Both the position numbers and the translations under genes were made by a program. Under the pieces are notes generated by a model. That model was given only the letters and a program-made list of their open reading frames with translations. It was not told the origin of the DNA and did no database searches. From Actinacidiphila glaucinigra (GTDB lineage Bacteria > Actinomycetota > Actinomycetes > Streptomycetales > Streptomycetaceae): 64,000 bases of DNA. The stretch covers positions 549,469-613,468 of the forward strand of contig NZ_FZOF01000002.1 of assembly GCF_900188405.1 (NCBI RefSeq), given 5' to 3'. Below, in pieces: positions 1 through 8,672 of this stretch; within the stretch, counting starts at the first letter, position 1, and each line of letters starts with the position of its first letter.

Positions 1-375
1 GAACCAGCCCGCGAACCACGCCCACGCGGCGGCGCTGCGCGGCGGGGCGAGCCGGTGGGCCCAGTAGTACAGACCGGCGGAGGTGGGGTACGAGGAGCAG
101 ATCTCGGCCATCGCCAGGCCGACGACCAGGGTCATCAGGCCCACGACCAGCCAGCCCCAGGTGATCACGGCGGGGCCGCCGGTGTTCATGCCGAACGCGT
201 AGAGGGTCAGGCAGCCGGAGAGGACCGAGATGATGGTGAAGGAGACCGCGAAGTTGGAGAACGCGGACATCCTGCGGGCCAGCACCTGGGTGTAGCCGAG
301 TTGGCGGAGGCGTTCCTCGTCGGTGACCGCGCCCGGGGGCCTGGCGGCCTCGTCCGGTCCTTTAGGAATTGTCAT
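1..375 (-). CDS. Amino acid permease (APC family), 5' part only
   Basis: The reverse strand from an ATG at 375 reads open to the window edge, giving the first 125 residues. A soluble, charged N-terminus of about 38 residues is followed by two hydrophobic spans (about 42-60 and 70-88). The stretch AEICSSYPTSAGLYYW is typical of the TM2-TM3 loop of APC superfamily amino acid/polyamine/choline permeases. The product is therefore probably an inner-membrane amino acid importer. It diverges from the ECF sigma factor at 446. The 70-nt spacer holds a GC stem (GCCCCC...GGGGGC, 377-403) and a small palindrome (ATGAC-N4-GTCAT, 403-416). The substrate cannot be inferred and the rest of the gene lies outside the window. 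Confidence 0.85.
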   Translation of the reverse strand, partial: MTIPKGPDEAARPPGAVTDEERLRQLGYTQVLARRMSAFSNFAVSFTIISVLSGCLTLYAFGMNTGGPAVITWGWLVVGLMTLVVGLAMAEICSSYPTSAGLYYWAHRLAPPRSAAAWAWFAGWF

Positions 376-445
376 GCCCCCAGCGATTCCCCCGCCGGGG
401 GCATGACATGCGTCATATCCTGTCCGGAAGTGGACGGAAACTCCC

Positions 446-1123
446 GTGACCGGGGTCACAGGGAACCCGGTGGTCCGAACGGACACTCCCGATGGTGTGG
501 AGACGACACTGAACGAACGGCTGCGGTCGGGGGACCGCGCGGCGTTCGGCGGGCTGTTCGACGCCCACGCACGGGTGGTGCACGCGCACGCCCTGCGGGT
601 GACCGGTGACTGGGCCACGGCCCAGGACGTGGTCTCGCTGACGTTCCTGGAAGCCTGGCGGCTGCGCGGGAAGCTGGGCGCCGAGGTGGTGAACACCCGG
701 GCGTGGCTGCTGGGCATCGCCACCAACGTGCTGCGCAACACCGCCCGGACGGCCCGCCGCCACCGGGCCGCGATGTCCCGCCTGCCGCCGCGGCAGCCCG
801 TGCCCGACTTCGCCGACGAGGTCGTCGGCCGGATCACCGACACCCAGCGGCTGGCGGCGGCTTCCCGGGCCCTGGGCAGACTGCGCCGGGCCGACCGCGA
901 GGTGTTCACCCTGTGCGTGTGGGCCGATCTGGACTACGCGGCCGCCGCCGAGGCCCTCGGCATCCCGGTGGGCACCGTCCGCTCCCGGCTGTCACGGGCC
1001 CGCGGACGCCTGCGCACGCTCGCGGAGGCCGAACTGGCCCACGGCGGCGACGTTCCCGTGGCACCGGCGGCCGCCGAGCCCGAACCGATGCCTATGCCTA
1101 TGCCGAAGGAGAGGACCCGATGA
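446..1123 (+). CDS. ECF-type RNA polymerase sigma factor
   Basis: A 225-residue protein with a GTG start. Region 2 of sigma-70 spans about residues 24-95 (DAHARVVHAHALRVTGDWATA, then VVSLTFLEAWR). Region 4 spans about 137-190, ending in a helix-turn-helix with GIPVGTVRSRLSRARGRLR. There is no region 1 or 3, as expected of group IV (extracytoplasmic function) sigma factors. The stop overlaps the ATG of the next gene (ATGA at 1120-1123), so the pair is translationally coupled. The partner is a membrane protein of the CU044_5270 family, which often follows such sigma factors and may act as its anti-sigma factor. The C-terminal MPMPMP repeat is odd and may be non-structural. A start further downstream is possible. 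Confidence 0.92.
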   Translation: MTGVTGNPVVRTDTPDGVETTLNERLRSGDRAAFGGLFDAHARVVHAHALRVTGDWATAQDVVSLTFLEAWRLRGKLGAEVVNTRAWLLGIATNVLRNTARTARRHRAAMSRLPPRQPVPDFADEVVGRITDTQRLAAASRALGRLRRADREVFTLCVWADLDYAAAAEALGIPVGTVRSRLSRARGRLRTLAEAELAHGGDVPVAPAAAEPEPMPMPMPKERTR

Positions 1124-2151
1124 GCGCCGCCGACCCGCGCCGGCCGGAGCAGTGCGAACGGGCCGAGGCCGAGGAAGGCGCCCTGCTGCTGCCCGCCCCC
1201 GCCGCCGCGGGCCTCGATCCGGACACCCACCGCCTGCTCAAGCGGCACTTCCTGGACGAGATCGCCGACGGGACGCCGGCACCGTACCCGACGGCCGTTC
1301 CCCGCCGGCGGCTGATGACGGTCCTGGCGCCCGCCGCGGGCGTCTGCCTCCTGCTGGTGGTCGTCGCCGCCGGCCTGCGGGCGCTGAACACCGCCGCCGG
1401 CAACCAGGCCGAGCCTCCCGCGTCCCCCGCCGCCGTACGGCTGCTGGGCCGCATCGCACTCGGCGCCGACGCGGCACCCGCCGGCGCCGTCCGCGACGAC
1501 CAGTACGCCTACGTCAAGGTGACCGGACACGCCACCGCACTGGACGGGGACACCGGCGCCACCGAACCCACCAACGAGTCGGGCGAGTTGTGGACGTCCG
1601 TGGACGGCAGCGGCCGCACCCTGACCCGCGACCGCGGCGGCGACCGATGGGACGACGCCCCGGGACCCGGCAGCCTGTCCTCGCCGACGTACCGCTTCCT
1701 GGAGGCCCTGCCCACCGAGCCGGACGCCCTGCTGGCACGGATCCGCCGGGAGTCCGACCCGCAGTACGGCCCCGCCGTGGACTCCACCGTCGGCGTGGAC
1801 CAGGGCGCCTTCGTCACCATCGGCGAACTGCTGCGCAGCGGGACCGCCCCGCCGGTCACCGCCGCCGCCCTGTACCGGTCCGCCGCACTCATCCCCGGGG
1901 TGATCACCGTGCGCGACGCGGTGGACGCCACGGGCCGCCACGGCGTGGCGGTCGCACGGGCGCACAACGGCGAGCGCATCGAGTGGATCTTCGACGAGAA
2001 GACGCTGCGCCTGCTCGGGGAACGCACCGTGCTGCTGGAGGACGGTGCCTGGGGGGAGGCCGGCACCGTCGTGGAGTCGATCGCGTTCACCGCCGACGGC
2101 ATCTCCGACCGGGCCGGCGAGACTCCCCCGGAGGGGCGTCCGGCGGGCTGA
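1120..2151 (+). CDS. CU044_5270-type single-pass membrane protein, possible anti-sigma partner
   Basis: The protein has 343 residues from an ATG overlapping the sigma-factor stop. The first 65 residues are cytosolic and charged. Residues about 66-86 form one transmembrane helix. The remaining roughly 255 residues should lie outside the membrane. This matches the CU044_5270 family of actinobacterial proteins encoded directly after ECF sigma factors. No zinc-binding anti-sigma motif (HxxxCxxC) is visible, so regulation of the sigma factor is inferred from position only. The external domain resembles lipoprotein-like sensor domains in length but I cannot name a ligand. Confidence 0.8.
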   Translation: MSAADPRRPEQCERAEAEEGALLLPAPAAAGLDPDTHRLLKRHFLDEIADGTPAPYPTAVPRRRLMTVLAPAAGVCLLLVVVAAGLRALNTAAGNQAEPPASPAAVRLLGRIALGADAAPAGAVRDDQYAYVKVTGHATALDGDTGATEPTNESGELWTSVDGSGRTLTRDRGGDRWDDAPGPGSLSSPTYRFLEALPTEPDALLARIRRESDPQYGPAVDSTVGVDQGAFVTIGELLRSGTAPPVTAAALYRSAALIPGVITVRDAVDATGRHGVAVARAHNGERIEWIFDEKTLRLLGERTVLLEDGAWGEAGTVVESIAFTADGISDRAGETPPEGRPAG

Positions 2152-2153
2152 CG

Positions 2154-2214
2154 TCAGCCGTTGCGCTTCCGGCGCGGCTTGTCCGTACGGCGGTCGTTGG
2201 CGTCACGGTCGCGG
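2154..2214 (-). pseudogene. Duplicated 3' end fragment of the DEAD-box helicase gene
   Basis: About 61 nt match the last codons of the helicase gene at 5801-7951. They read (reverse strand) a tail ending TDKPR-KRNG and a stop. The match covers 5801-5841, then jumps to about 5890-5913. The jump falls at a repeated GCGGCGGTCG, so an internal deletion by slippage is likely. Only two base differences are visible in the first block. The fragment has no start and no other coding sequence attached. It lies immediately after the CU044_5270 gene and downstream of the FG-GAP gene. Confidence 0.7.
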
Positions 2215-2228
2215 CCGGGGCCCCGGAA

Positions 2229-2257
2229 CCGCCCCGGCCCTTCCAGGGCCGGGGCGG
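2229..2257 (-). terminator. Hairpin terminator of the FG-GAP protein gene
   Basis: A perfect 13-bp inverted repeat (CCGCCCCGGCCCT / AGGGCCGGGGCGG) with a 3-nt loop sits 18 nt beyond the stop of the reverse-strand FG-GAP gene. There is no clear T-run, which is common in Streptomyces. Confidence 0.7.
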
Positions 2258-2274
2258 GCGGGACCAGGGCCGGT

Positions 2275-5200
2275 TCAGGAAAGCGTCTTGTAGCCGCTGA
2301 TGCCGTCCATCAGCAGCTTGCGCGCGCCGAAGGCGCCCTTGCCGTTGCCCTTGTAGAGCCAGACGCGGTTCTTGGTGTCCCTCACGAGCAGGTCCATCCT
2401 GCCGTCGGCGGTGATGTCCCCGGCGCCCGCGACGACGTTGTAGTCGGCGCCCCACTTGGAGGCGAGCTTCACCCGCGCCTTGAGGTGCCCCTTGCCGTCG
2501 CCGTTGTAGCGCCACAGCACGTTCGCCTTGTCCTGGACGAGCAGATCGCCGAAACCGTCCCCGTTCAGGTCACCGGCCCCCACGATCTTCTTGTAGCCCG
2601 TCCACTTCGACGCCAGCTTCACCCGCGACGCCAGCCGGCCCGAGCTCGTCGCCTTGTACAGCCACACGTCCGAAGTCGACGTCTTCCTCACCACCAGGTC
2701 CGGACGCCCGTCGCCACTCAGGTCGCCCGGCGAGGTCAGCACGTCGAACGCCTGGAAGCCGGTGCCCATCGAGAGCTTCGGACCGGCCGTGCTGACGCTT
2801 CCCCCGCACCTGCCGCTGTACCGGTACAGCGCGCCGGAAGTCGTCCGCACCAGCATGTCCGCGCAACCGTCGCCGTCGAGGTCGCCGAACGGCACGAAGC
2901 GGTAACCCGTGTTCCAGCCCTTGGAGCTGGACATCGCCACACCGCCGTTCAGGTCGAAGCCGAGGTGGCGCAATGTGCCCGATGTCGTCAGCCCGACCAG
3001 CTCGCCCGTGCCGTCCCCGTTGAAGTCTCGCCAGGCGCTCTTGGCACCGGCCAACTGCACCGCGCCGCTGCTGACCGTCCGGAACCCGCTGCCGTCGCCC
3101 GGATCGGCGGCCAGGGACCACGTGTGGCGGCCGCCCGGGACGACCGCGCCGCGGTCGTCCCTGCCGTTCCAGGTCGTGGCGATCTGGGCGCCCTCGTGAG
3201 CGGTCCCGCGGATCGTCCGTACGGCCTTGCCCGCCGCGTTCCGGAAGGTGAGGCTCCAGCCCACCGGCGGCCGGGACAACTGCCATGTGCCGTGCCAGAC
3301 GTTCTGGGGCGGCGACCACAGCAGGTTGGAGTAGTCGTCCGTGGTGGCTTCGATCGAAGTGACCGGCGAGCGCGGTACGCCGACGCGCTTGACGTGGATC
3401 CTGTTGCCGGCGTCCACGAAGGCGACGTCCCCGCCGTACTTGTCGACGGTCCAGTTGATCCGGCGGTCGGAGACCAGCCCGTCCTCTGCCGGCAGGTCGG
3501 CGAACTCGCCGGTGACCGCCGCCGTACCCGCTCCGCCGTGGAAGTCCGTCAGCAGCAGCTTGCCCGCCGCACGGTCGTGGCGGACGAGGAAACCGTCGCC
3601 GAGCAGGGCCTCGCCAGAGGGCACGGCGATGCTCTTCTTGCCGATGCGGTCCCAGACGCCCGCCTTGCCCGCCGGCCCGCAGGACCAGTACACCCAGCGG
3701 CCGACCGTCTGCAGTTCCTGCGGCACGCAGCCGGCTCCCACGTCGACGGCCGACGAGGTCTTCCGGGTCTTCAGGTCGAACACGTCGACCGTGCCCTTGA
3801 CCGGACCCGGTTTCCACAGTCCGGTGCCCCAGACCGAGGCGGCGGTGGTGGTCCGGGTCAGCGTGACGTTGTTCTCCCGGTGCTGTTCGAAGTCCCCCAC
3901 GTACTGCTTGCCCTGGGTGCCGTCGTCGACGACGGTGTAGCGCCCGGAGGAGTCGACGATCCGGTTGCCGGTGTTCGGCAGGACGACCGAGGCCAGCGAG
4001 CTCGGGGTACGGGGTGAGTTCACCGAGTCGCCGTGATCGGCGTACGCGATGTGCCCGTTGCCCAAGGCGTGGAGTTCGACGCAGTCGGATCCCGCCTGGC
4101 AGGGCTTGTACCAGTTGTGGAGCGGAAAGAGCAGCGCCCGCGGCCCGGGCTCGGGAGCCCCGGTCGGCGCCAGGTCGAACCCGTAGAGCGACCGCAGGGA
4201 GCTGCCGTCCGCGTCGGAGGCGACGGACAGCTTCCCGGCGCCGAGGGCGAGGCCGTCGACCCGGGCGTTGACCGCGTGGAGGGGCAAGACATCGGTGACC
4301 ACGGGCTCGGCGCCGGAGGCCGTCACCCGGCGCACCGCCCAGTCCGTCACGCCGGCGCCGCCCACGACCAGCACGCTGCCGTCCGCGGCGGTGACGAGCT
4401 GGTTCGTGGCATACGTCAGCAACGTCCGGGCCTCACCGCCGCCCACCGGGACCGCGGTCAGTGTCCGACCCGGGCGCGAGCTCAGCGGGTCCCGGGCACG
4501 GGCGACGACGATCCAGTCACCCGCGAGGGCCAGCGTCACCACGGGCTGGAAGGACGCGCCCTCCAGCGGGGGGATCGCGACCGCCCTCGGTTCCGCCGCC
4601 GTGTCGGCACGCGGAACGACCCAGGCGTTCAGCGCGCCCGCGGAGCCGAACCAGCCGAGCACGCGGTCCGCGGACAGCGCGATCCTGGACGGCGGCGCGG
4701 CCAGCGAAGCGAACAGGCCGGTGACCGCGCCGGTGGCGTAGTCGACCAGCACCAGCCGCTTGCCGGACGGTCCGCCGCCCAGTTCCAGCACCGCGCCGCG
4801 CAGGTCCTGGGCGACGGTGCGGATGGATGTGTACCCCTCCGGCAACGCGTCCGCCGGCAAGGCGACGTCGGTCACCTGCCCCTCGGCGGCGCGCAGCAGA
4901 TGCAGTCCGGTGATCGTGCCCCCGGCGGGCTTCTCGTAGGTGAGGACCTCGGACATCGTGAACGCGCCGGTGATGAACCGGCCGGTGGGAAGGGCCGTGA
5001 CGACGCGCTCGCCGTTCGCCAGGTCCACGACCGACATGCTCTTCGACGCGGGGAAGCCCATGAGCCCCGAGTTGACCAGGGCCGTCATGGCCGTGAGCGG
5101 CTCTGTCCTCCCGCTCGCGAAGTCCGTCCAGAGGTACTCGCCTTTGCCCTCCTGCGTGTGCAGGAAGCCCGAGCCGCCGGCGGTGTACAACGTGTCCCCG

Positions 5201-5391
5201 AGCGGTGCGGAGCGCACGCCGGCGGGGAAGACCGCCTCCGCCGGGGTGCCCGAGTCCGCGGCCGCCGGCAGCGCCACCGGGCCCAGCCCGGCCCCCAGCA
5301 GGACGATCGCGGCGGCGGCAAGGGTCCTGGGGCGGGCGCTGAGGCCCGTCGTACGAACCCTGTCCGAAGTGGAGGTTCCCATACGGGACAT
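2275..5391 (-). CDS. Secreted FG-GAP/VCBS repeat protein
   Basis: The protein has 1038 residues. I chose the ATG at 5391 because it opens a clear signal peptide (basic N-terminus, hydrophobic segment around residues 24-43, cleavage near LPAAADS). It is therefore exported. The middle is rich in short beta-repeat motifs resembling a propeller. About residues 680-760 look like a FlgD-type Ig-like domain (GGRHTWSLAADPG). The last 260 or so residues hold five FG-GAP/VCBS units, each with a calcium-loop motif such as DFNGDGTGE, DLDGDGCAD, DLSGDGRPD, DLNGDGFGD and DITADGRMD. Such proteins are extracellular, but no catalytic domain is seen and no function can be assigned. The ATG overlaps by 1 nt the stop of a fragment that resembles the end of another such protein. 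Confidence 0.88.
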   Translation of the reverse strand: MSRMGTSTSDRVRTTGLSARPRTLAAAAIVLLGAGLGPVALPAAADSGTPAEAVFPAGVRSAPLGDTLYTAGGSGFLHTQEGKGEYLWTDFASGRTEPLTAMTALVNSGLMGFPASKSMSVVDLANGERVVTALPTGRFITGAFTMSEVLTYEKPAGGTITGLHLLRAAEGQVTDVALPADALPEGYTSIRTVAQDLRGAVLELGGGPSGKRLVLVDYATGAVTGLFASLAAPPSRIALSADRVLGWFGSAGALNAWVVPRADTAAEPRAVAIPPLEGASFQPVVTLALAGDWIVVARARDPLSSRPGRTLTAVPVGGGEARTLLTYATNQLVTAADGSVLVVGGAGVTDWAVRRVTASGAEPVVTDVLPLHAVNARVDGLALGAGKLSVASDADGSSLRSLYGFDLAPTGAPEPGPRALLFPLHNWYKPCQAGSDCVELHALGNGHIAYADHGDSVNSPRTPSSLASVVLPNTGNRIVDSSGRYTVVDDGTQGKQYVGDFEQHRENNVTLTRTTTAASVWGTGLWKPGPVKGTVDVFDLKTRKTSSAVDVGAGCVPQELQTVGRWVYWSCGPAGKAGVWDRIGKKSIAVPSGEALLGDGFLVRHDRAAGKLLLTDFHGGAGTAAVTGEFADLPAEDGLVSDRRINWTVDKYGGDVAFVDAGNRIHVKRVGVPRSPVTSIEATTDDYSNLLWSPPQNVWHGTWQLSRPPVGWSLTFRNAAGKAVRTIRGTAHEGAQIATTWNGRDDRGAVVPGGRHTWSLAADPGDGSGFRTVSSGAVQLAGAKSAWRDFNGDGTGELVGLTTSGTLRHLGFDLNGGVAMSSSKGWNTGYRFVPFGDLDGDGCADMLVRTTSGALYRYSGRCGGSVSTAGPKLSMGTGFQAFDVLTSPGDLSGDGRPDLVVRKTSTSDVWLYKATSSGRLASRVKLASKWTGYKKIVGAGDLNGDGFGDLLVQDKANVLWRYNGDGKGHLKARVKLASKWGADYNVVAGAGDITADGRMDLLVRDTKNRVWLYKGNGKGAFGARKLLMDGISGYKTLS

Positions 5392-5489
5392 CAGAAGATC
5401 CCCTTGAAAGTGTTCCAGCCGGTGTCGATCTCGGTGCGGGTGCCGAAGACCTGCACGTCCCCGTAACGGGTCCACCAGGTGGAACCGGG
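5391..5489 (-). pseudogene. C-terminal remnant of a second FG-GAP/VCBS protein
   Basis: About 32 codons read on the reverse strand into the start of the FG-GAP gene (TGATG overlap). They end in FGTRTEIDTGWNTFKGIF. This resembles the terminal repeat of FG-GAP proteins, compared with FGARKLLMDGISGYKTLS at the end of the intact neighbour. Upstream of it the frame continues without any recognisable domain. I read it as the surviving tail of a deleted tandem paralogue. A short upstream leader peptide is an alternative. Confidence 0.45.
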
Positions 5490-5741
5490 TCCTACCTCGA
5501 GTCCCGTGCTGACGAGTGCGCCCAGACCGCCGCGCACGGGGGCACGACGGGCCACCCGAACCTCCTGCATCCGCAAAGCGAGAAGCGTCGGGGGCGAACG
5601 GTCACGGCTCGGCGCGCGCGAAAGGCGCTGCGCAGTCTCAAGCCCCCCGGCTGTACCCCCCACACAAGTGGCCAGAGCCTAACAGCCGCCGTACAGGAAG
5701 AGAAGGTCTGCACCAACCGTCCGACCTGGGTTTTCGCCCGA

Positions 5742-5791
5742 AACGGCAGGGGCCCGGCGGATGGATGTCCATCCGCCGGGCCCCTGCCGTT
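5742..5791 (-). terminator. Strong hairpin terminator after the DEAD-box helicase gene
   Basis: A perfect 24-bp inverted repeat (arms 5742-5765 and 5768-5791, 2-nt centre) lies just beyond the helicase stop at 5801. It is one of the longest perfect stems in the window and should stop transcription from both sides. Confidence 0.85.
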
Positions 5792-5800
5792 CACCTGATG

Positions 5801-7951
5801 TCAGCCGTTGCGCTTCCAGCGCGGCTTGTCCGTGCGGCGGTCGAAGCCGCCGGCGGGGCGGTGGTCGTCACGACGGCCGTACGGGCGGCGGTCGTTGGCG
5901 TCACGGTCGCGGTTGAACGCCGGGCGGTCGTCGCGGCGGTCCCGGTTGAAGGGGCGGTCGCCACCGAAGTGCCGGTCGCGGGACTCGTGGGAGCGCGCCG
6001 GACGGTCGTCGCGGCGGTCGTACGAGCGCGCCGGGCGGTCGTCGCGGCGGTCGAAACCGCGGTCGCGGTCACGGTCGCGGTTGAACGAGGGACGCTCGTC
6101 GCGGCGCTCGCGGTTGAAGGAGGGACGCTCGTCACGACGGTCCCGGTTGAACGACGGACGCTCGTCGCGGCGCTCGCGGTTGAACGACGGACGCTCGTCA
6201 CGACGGTCCCGGTTGAACGACGGACGCTCGTCACGGCGCTCGTAGCCGCGGTCACCGCGGTCACCGCGCTCGCCCCGGTCCCGGTCGCGGAACGACGGGC
6301 GGTCGTCGCGACGGTCGTCACGGCGGCGCTCGTAGTTGCCCCGGTCGTCGCGGCGCTGGAAGGTGCGCTGCTCCGGCGCGGACGCCTCCGCGGCAGGCGC
6401 GGGGACGGTCGCCGCGGCGGCGACCGCCTCGGCGGCCTCGGCCTGGGCGGCGGCCACGGCGGCCTCCGGGTCCTCGCCGCGCTCGCGGGCGGCACGGGCG
6501 GTGAGGCGGTCGGCCTCGTCGCGCAGCTCGGCGGCCCGCCGCTGTGCGCGCTCCAGGGACTTGGCGAGGTCGGCGACCTCGCGCTCGGCCTGCTGGGCGG
6601 CGTTGCCGGCCGCGTCCGCCTGCACCTCGGTCAGCGACCGGGCACCGGTGATCTTGGCCACGTCCTCGTCGAACGCCCCGGCCCCGCCGACGACGTGGCG
6701 CGAGGCGTCGACGCCCGCGTCCTCCATCAGGCGGAAGATCTGCTTGCGCTGGTGCGGCAGGGCGAGCGAGACGACCGTGCCGGACTGGCCGGCGCGGGCG
6801 GTACGGCCCGAGCGGTGCAGGTAGTCCTTGTGGTCGCCGGCCGGGTCCACGTTGAGGACCAGGTCGATGCCGTCCACGTGGATGCCGCGGGCCGCGACGT
6901 CGGTGGCGACGAGGACGTTGACGTAACCGTCCTTGAAGTCGGCCAGCGTGCGGGTGCGGGCGCCCTGGGTCATGCCGCCGTGCAGGGCGTCGGCCTTGAC
7001 GCCCGCGTCGCGCAGCTGCTCGGCCACGCGGTCGGCACCCATCTGGGTGCGGACGAAGATGATGGTGCGGCCCTTGCGCGCGGCGATGGCGGCGGTGACC
7101 GGGGCCTTGTCCTTGGGCTTCACGACCAGGACGTGGTGGGTCATCGTGGTGACCGCGCCCGCCGAGGGGTCGACCTCGTGCGTGATCGGGTCCTTGAGGT
7201 ACCGCTTGACCAGGGTGTCGATCTCGTTCTCCAGCGTGGCGGAGAACAGCAGCCGCTGGCCGCCCTGCGGGACCAGGTCGAGGATCTCGGTGACCTCGGG
7301 CAGGAAGCCCATGTCGGCCATCTGGTCGGCCTCGTCGAGGACGGCGATCTGCACCTGGTCCAGCGCGCAGGCGCCGCGCTCGATCAGGTCGCGCAGCCGG
7401 CCCGGGGTGGCGACGAGGATGTCGACACCGCGCTCCAGGGCGTAGATCTGGTTCTGCATGGAGGTGCCGCCGCAGACGACCTTCATCTTCAGGCCGAGCA
7501 CGTCACCGTACGGCTGCAGCGCGTCCGCGACCTGCATCGCCAGCTCGCGGGTCGGGGTGAGGATCACACCGCGCGGGTGCTTCCGCTCGGTGCGGCCTTC
7601 GGCCAGGGAGGTGAGCAGCGGCAGACCGAAGGAGAGGGTCTTGCCGGAGCCGGTGCGGCCGCGGCCGAGGATGTCGCTGCCGGCCAGGGCGTCGGGGATC
7701 GTCGCCGCCTGGATCGGGAAGGGGGTGGTGACCCCGTTCTGCGCCAGCTTGCGGACGATCGACTCGGGCAGCCCGAGGTCTCCGAAGGTCACGGTGGGGG
7801 TCTCGGGAGCGGTGGGCTCCTCGACGACGGCCTCTTCGGTGACGGCCTCTTCGGTGACGGCCTCTTCGGTGACGGTGTCTTCGGTGACGGCCTCGTCGGC
7901 GCCGTCGGTGTCGATGGGCATGGCGGAACGGTCGGCAGTGTCAATAGACAT
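5801..7951 (-). CDS. DEAD-box ATP-dependent RNA helicase with repeat-rich tail
   Basis: A 716-residue cytosolic RNA helicase. Motifs in order: Q-motif region 56-81, Walker A RTGSGKT (99-105), PTREL (133-137), TPGR (182-185), DEAD (206-209), SAT (about 234), and HRSGRTAR (about 415). Such enzymes unwind RNA in ribosome assembly or cold adaptation. The N-terminus carries TEEAV repeats encoded by a 15-bp tandem repeat (about 7830-7890). The C-terminal 200 residues are Arg/Asp/Glu-rich with five copies of RRDERPSFNR at about 6075-6240, probably an RNA-binding disordered tail. The start ATG at 7951 follows a GAGAGG about 15 nt upstream. The terminator at 5742 closes the gene. A fragment of its 3' end recurs at 2154. 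Confidence 0.95.
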   Translation of the reverse strand: MSIDTADRSAMPIDTDGADEAVTEDTVTEEAVTEEAVTEEAVVEEPTAPETPTVTFGDLGLPESIVRKLAQNGVTTPFPIQAATIPDALAGSDILGRGRTGSGKTLSFGLPLLTSLAEGRTERKHPRGVILTPTRELAMQVADALQPYGDVLGLKMKVVCGGTSMQNQIYALERGVDILVATPGRLRDLIERGACALDQVQIAVLDEADQMADMGFLPEVTEILDLVPQGGQRLLFSATLENEIDTLVKRYLKDPITHEVDPSAGAVTTMTHHVLVVKPKDKAPVTAAIAARKGRTIIFVRTQMGADRVAEQLRDAGVKADALHGGMTQGARTRTLADFKDGYVNVLVATDVAARGIHVDGIDLVLNVDPAGDHKDYLHRSGRTARAGQSGTVVSLALPHQRKQIFRLMEDAGVDASRHVVGGAGAFDEDVAKITGARSLTEVQADAAGNAAQQAEREVADLAKSLERAQRRAAELRDEADRLTARAARERGEDPEAAVAAAQAEAAEAVAAAATVPAPAAEASAPEQRTFQRRDDRGNYERRRDDRRDDRPSFRDRDRGERGDRGDRGYERRDERPSFNRDRRDERPSFNRERRDERPSFNRDRRDERPSFNRERRDERPSFNRDRDRDRGFDRRDDRPARSYDRRDDRPARSHESRDRHFGGDRPFNRDRRDDRPAFNRDRDANDRRPYGRRDDHRPAGGFDRRTDKPRWKRNG
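6075..6240 (-). repeat. Tandem coding repeat in the helicase tail
   Basis: About five units of 30 bp encode RRDERPSFNR, alternating D and E at the next position (CGGTCCCGGTTGAA versus CGCTCGCGGTTGAA on the plus strand). The alternation suggests that the ancestral unit is a 60-bp dimer. It encodes a charged low-complexity tract and is not a CRISPR array, since units are adjacent and in frame. Confidence 0.85.
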
Positions 7952-8183
7952 GCTGAAGCTAAAACCTCTCGGAGATTTCGGCACGCGCCAGCTCCGGAGG
8001 TTGCTTACAACCGCCTCAATGCGGTCAGCCACAGGAGAAAAGGAACGCGCCAACGCGGCGCGCTTCGGTTCGGCGCCGGGCAGTGGGATCAAACGATCTA
8101 CCAGCATACGCATACGAGACCGCTTTGGCCAATTCGGTCCCCTCGGTCCCCCAGGCTCCCCCCTCGCCCGCTCCTCCCCCTCC

Positions 8184-8672
8184 TCACGCGGCACCGTTCA
8201 CAGAGGGCGCGCTGGACGGCGACGGCTCGGGCGAGCCGTCCCCGGACGGCGGCGGGGAGCTGTCGCCGGGCGAGGACGTCGCCGACGGCCGGTCCGACGG
8301 GGGCGACGACTGCGAGGGCCGCCCCGAGGACGAAGGACGTCCCGAGGGCTTCGCGCTGTGGGAGCGGCCCGGGCCCTGGGTCGGCCCCGGCACCGACTCC
8401 TGCGCCGACACCGAGGGCGAGCCGGCCCCGGGCGCGAACCCCCCGGGACGCCCCTCCACCCCGCCCGGGCCGCCGCCGGGCATCACCATTCCGCCGTCCT
8501 GCCAGGTCCCGCCGGCACCCCCGGCCTCCCCGGCGACACCGGAGGAGGCACCCTTCGGCTGGGCGTCGTCGTCCGCGCCGCCCACGCTCACGCAGCCGGT
8601 CACGGAGCCCAGGGCGAGCACGGGCAGGAGCAGCAAGGCCGCCGTTCGCGCGCGGGCGGTGGCAGGGGTCAC
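8184..8672 (-). CDS. Secreted lipoprotein with Pro/Ser/Gly-rich tail
   Basis: I chose the GTG at 8672 because an AGAGG lies 8 nt before it and because the product then begins with a lipoprotein signal: basic residues, hydrophobic core LLLLPVLALG, and lipobox SVTGC. The mature chain of about 135 residues is low complexity. It is Gly-rich, then a run of Ser/Pro with SPSSAP-type repeats. No enzymatic domain is visible. It lies downstream of, and diverges from, the zincin gene at 8956. It is probably a surface-anchored, disordered protein. The longer upstream frame is not supported, because it would read through the antisense of the next gene. Confidence 0.75.
   Translation of the reverse strand: MTPATARARTAALLLLPVLALGSVTGCVSVGGADDDAQPKGASSGVAGEAGGAGGTWQDGGMVMPGGGPGGVEGRPGGFAPGAGSPSVSAQESVPGPTQGPGRSHSAKPSGRPSSSGRPSQSSPPSDRPSATSSPGDSSPPPSGDGSPEPSPSSAPSVNGAA

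Noticed and set aside
703..1119. N-terminal extension of the CU044_5270 gene upstream of 1120
   Set aside because: It overlaps the sigma factor in another frame. The ATG at 1120 overlaps the sigma stop exactly as a coupled start.
2161..4017. 618-residue forward frame inside the FG-GAP gene
   Set aside because: Antisense to calcium-loop repeats. Its apparent repeats reflect those of the real gene.
6075..6300. Regular short repeats resembling a CRISPR array
   Set aside because: Units are adjacent, in frame with the helicase and lack spacers.
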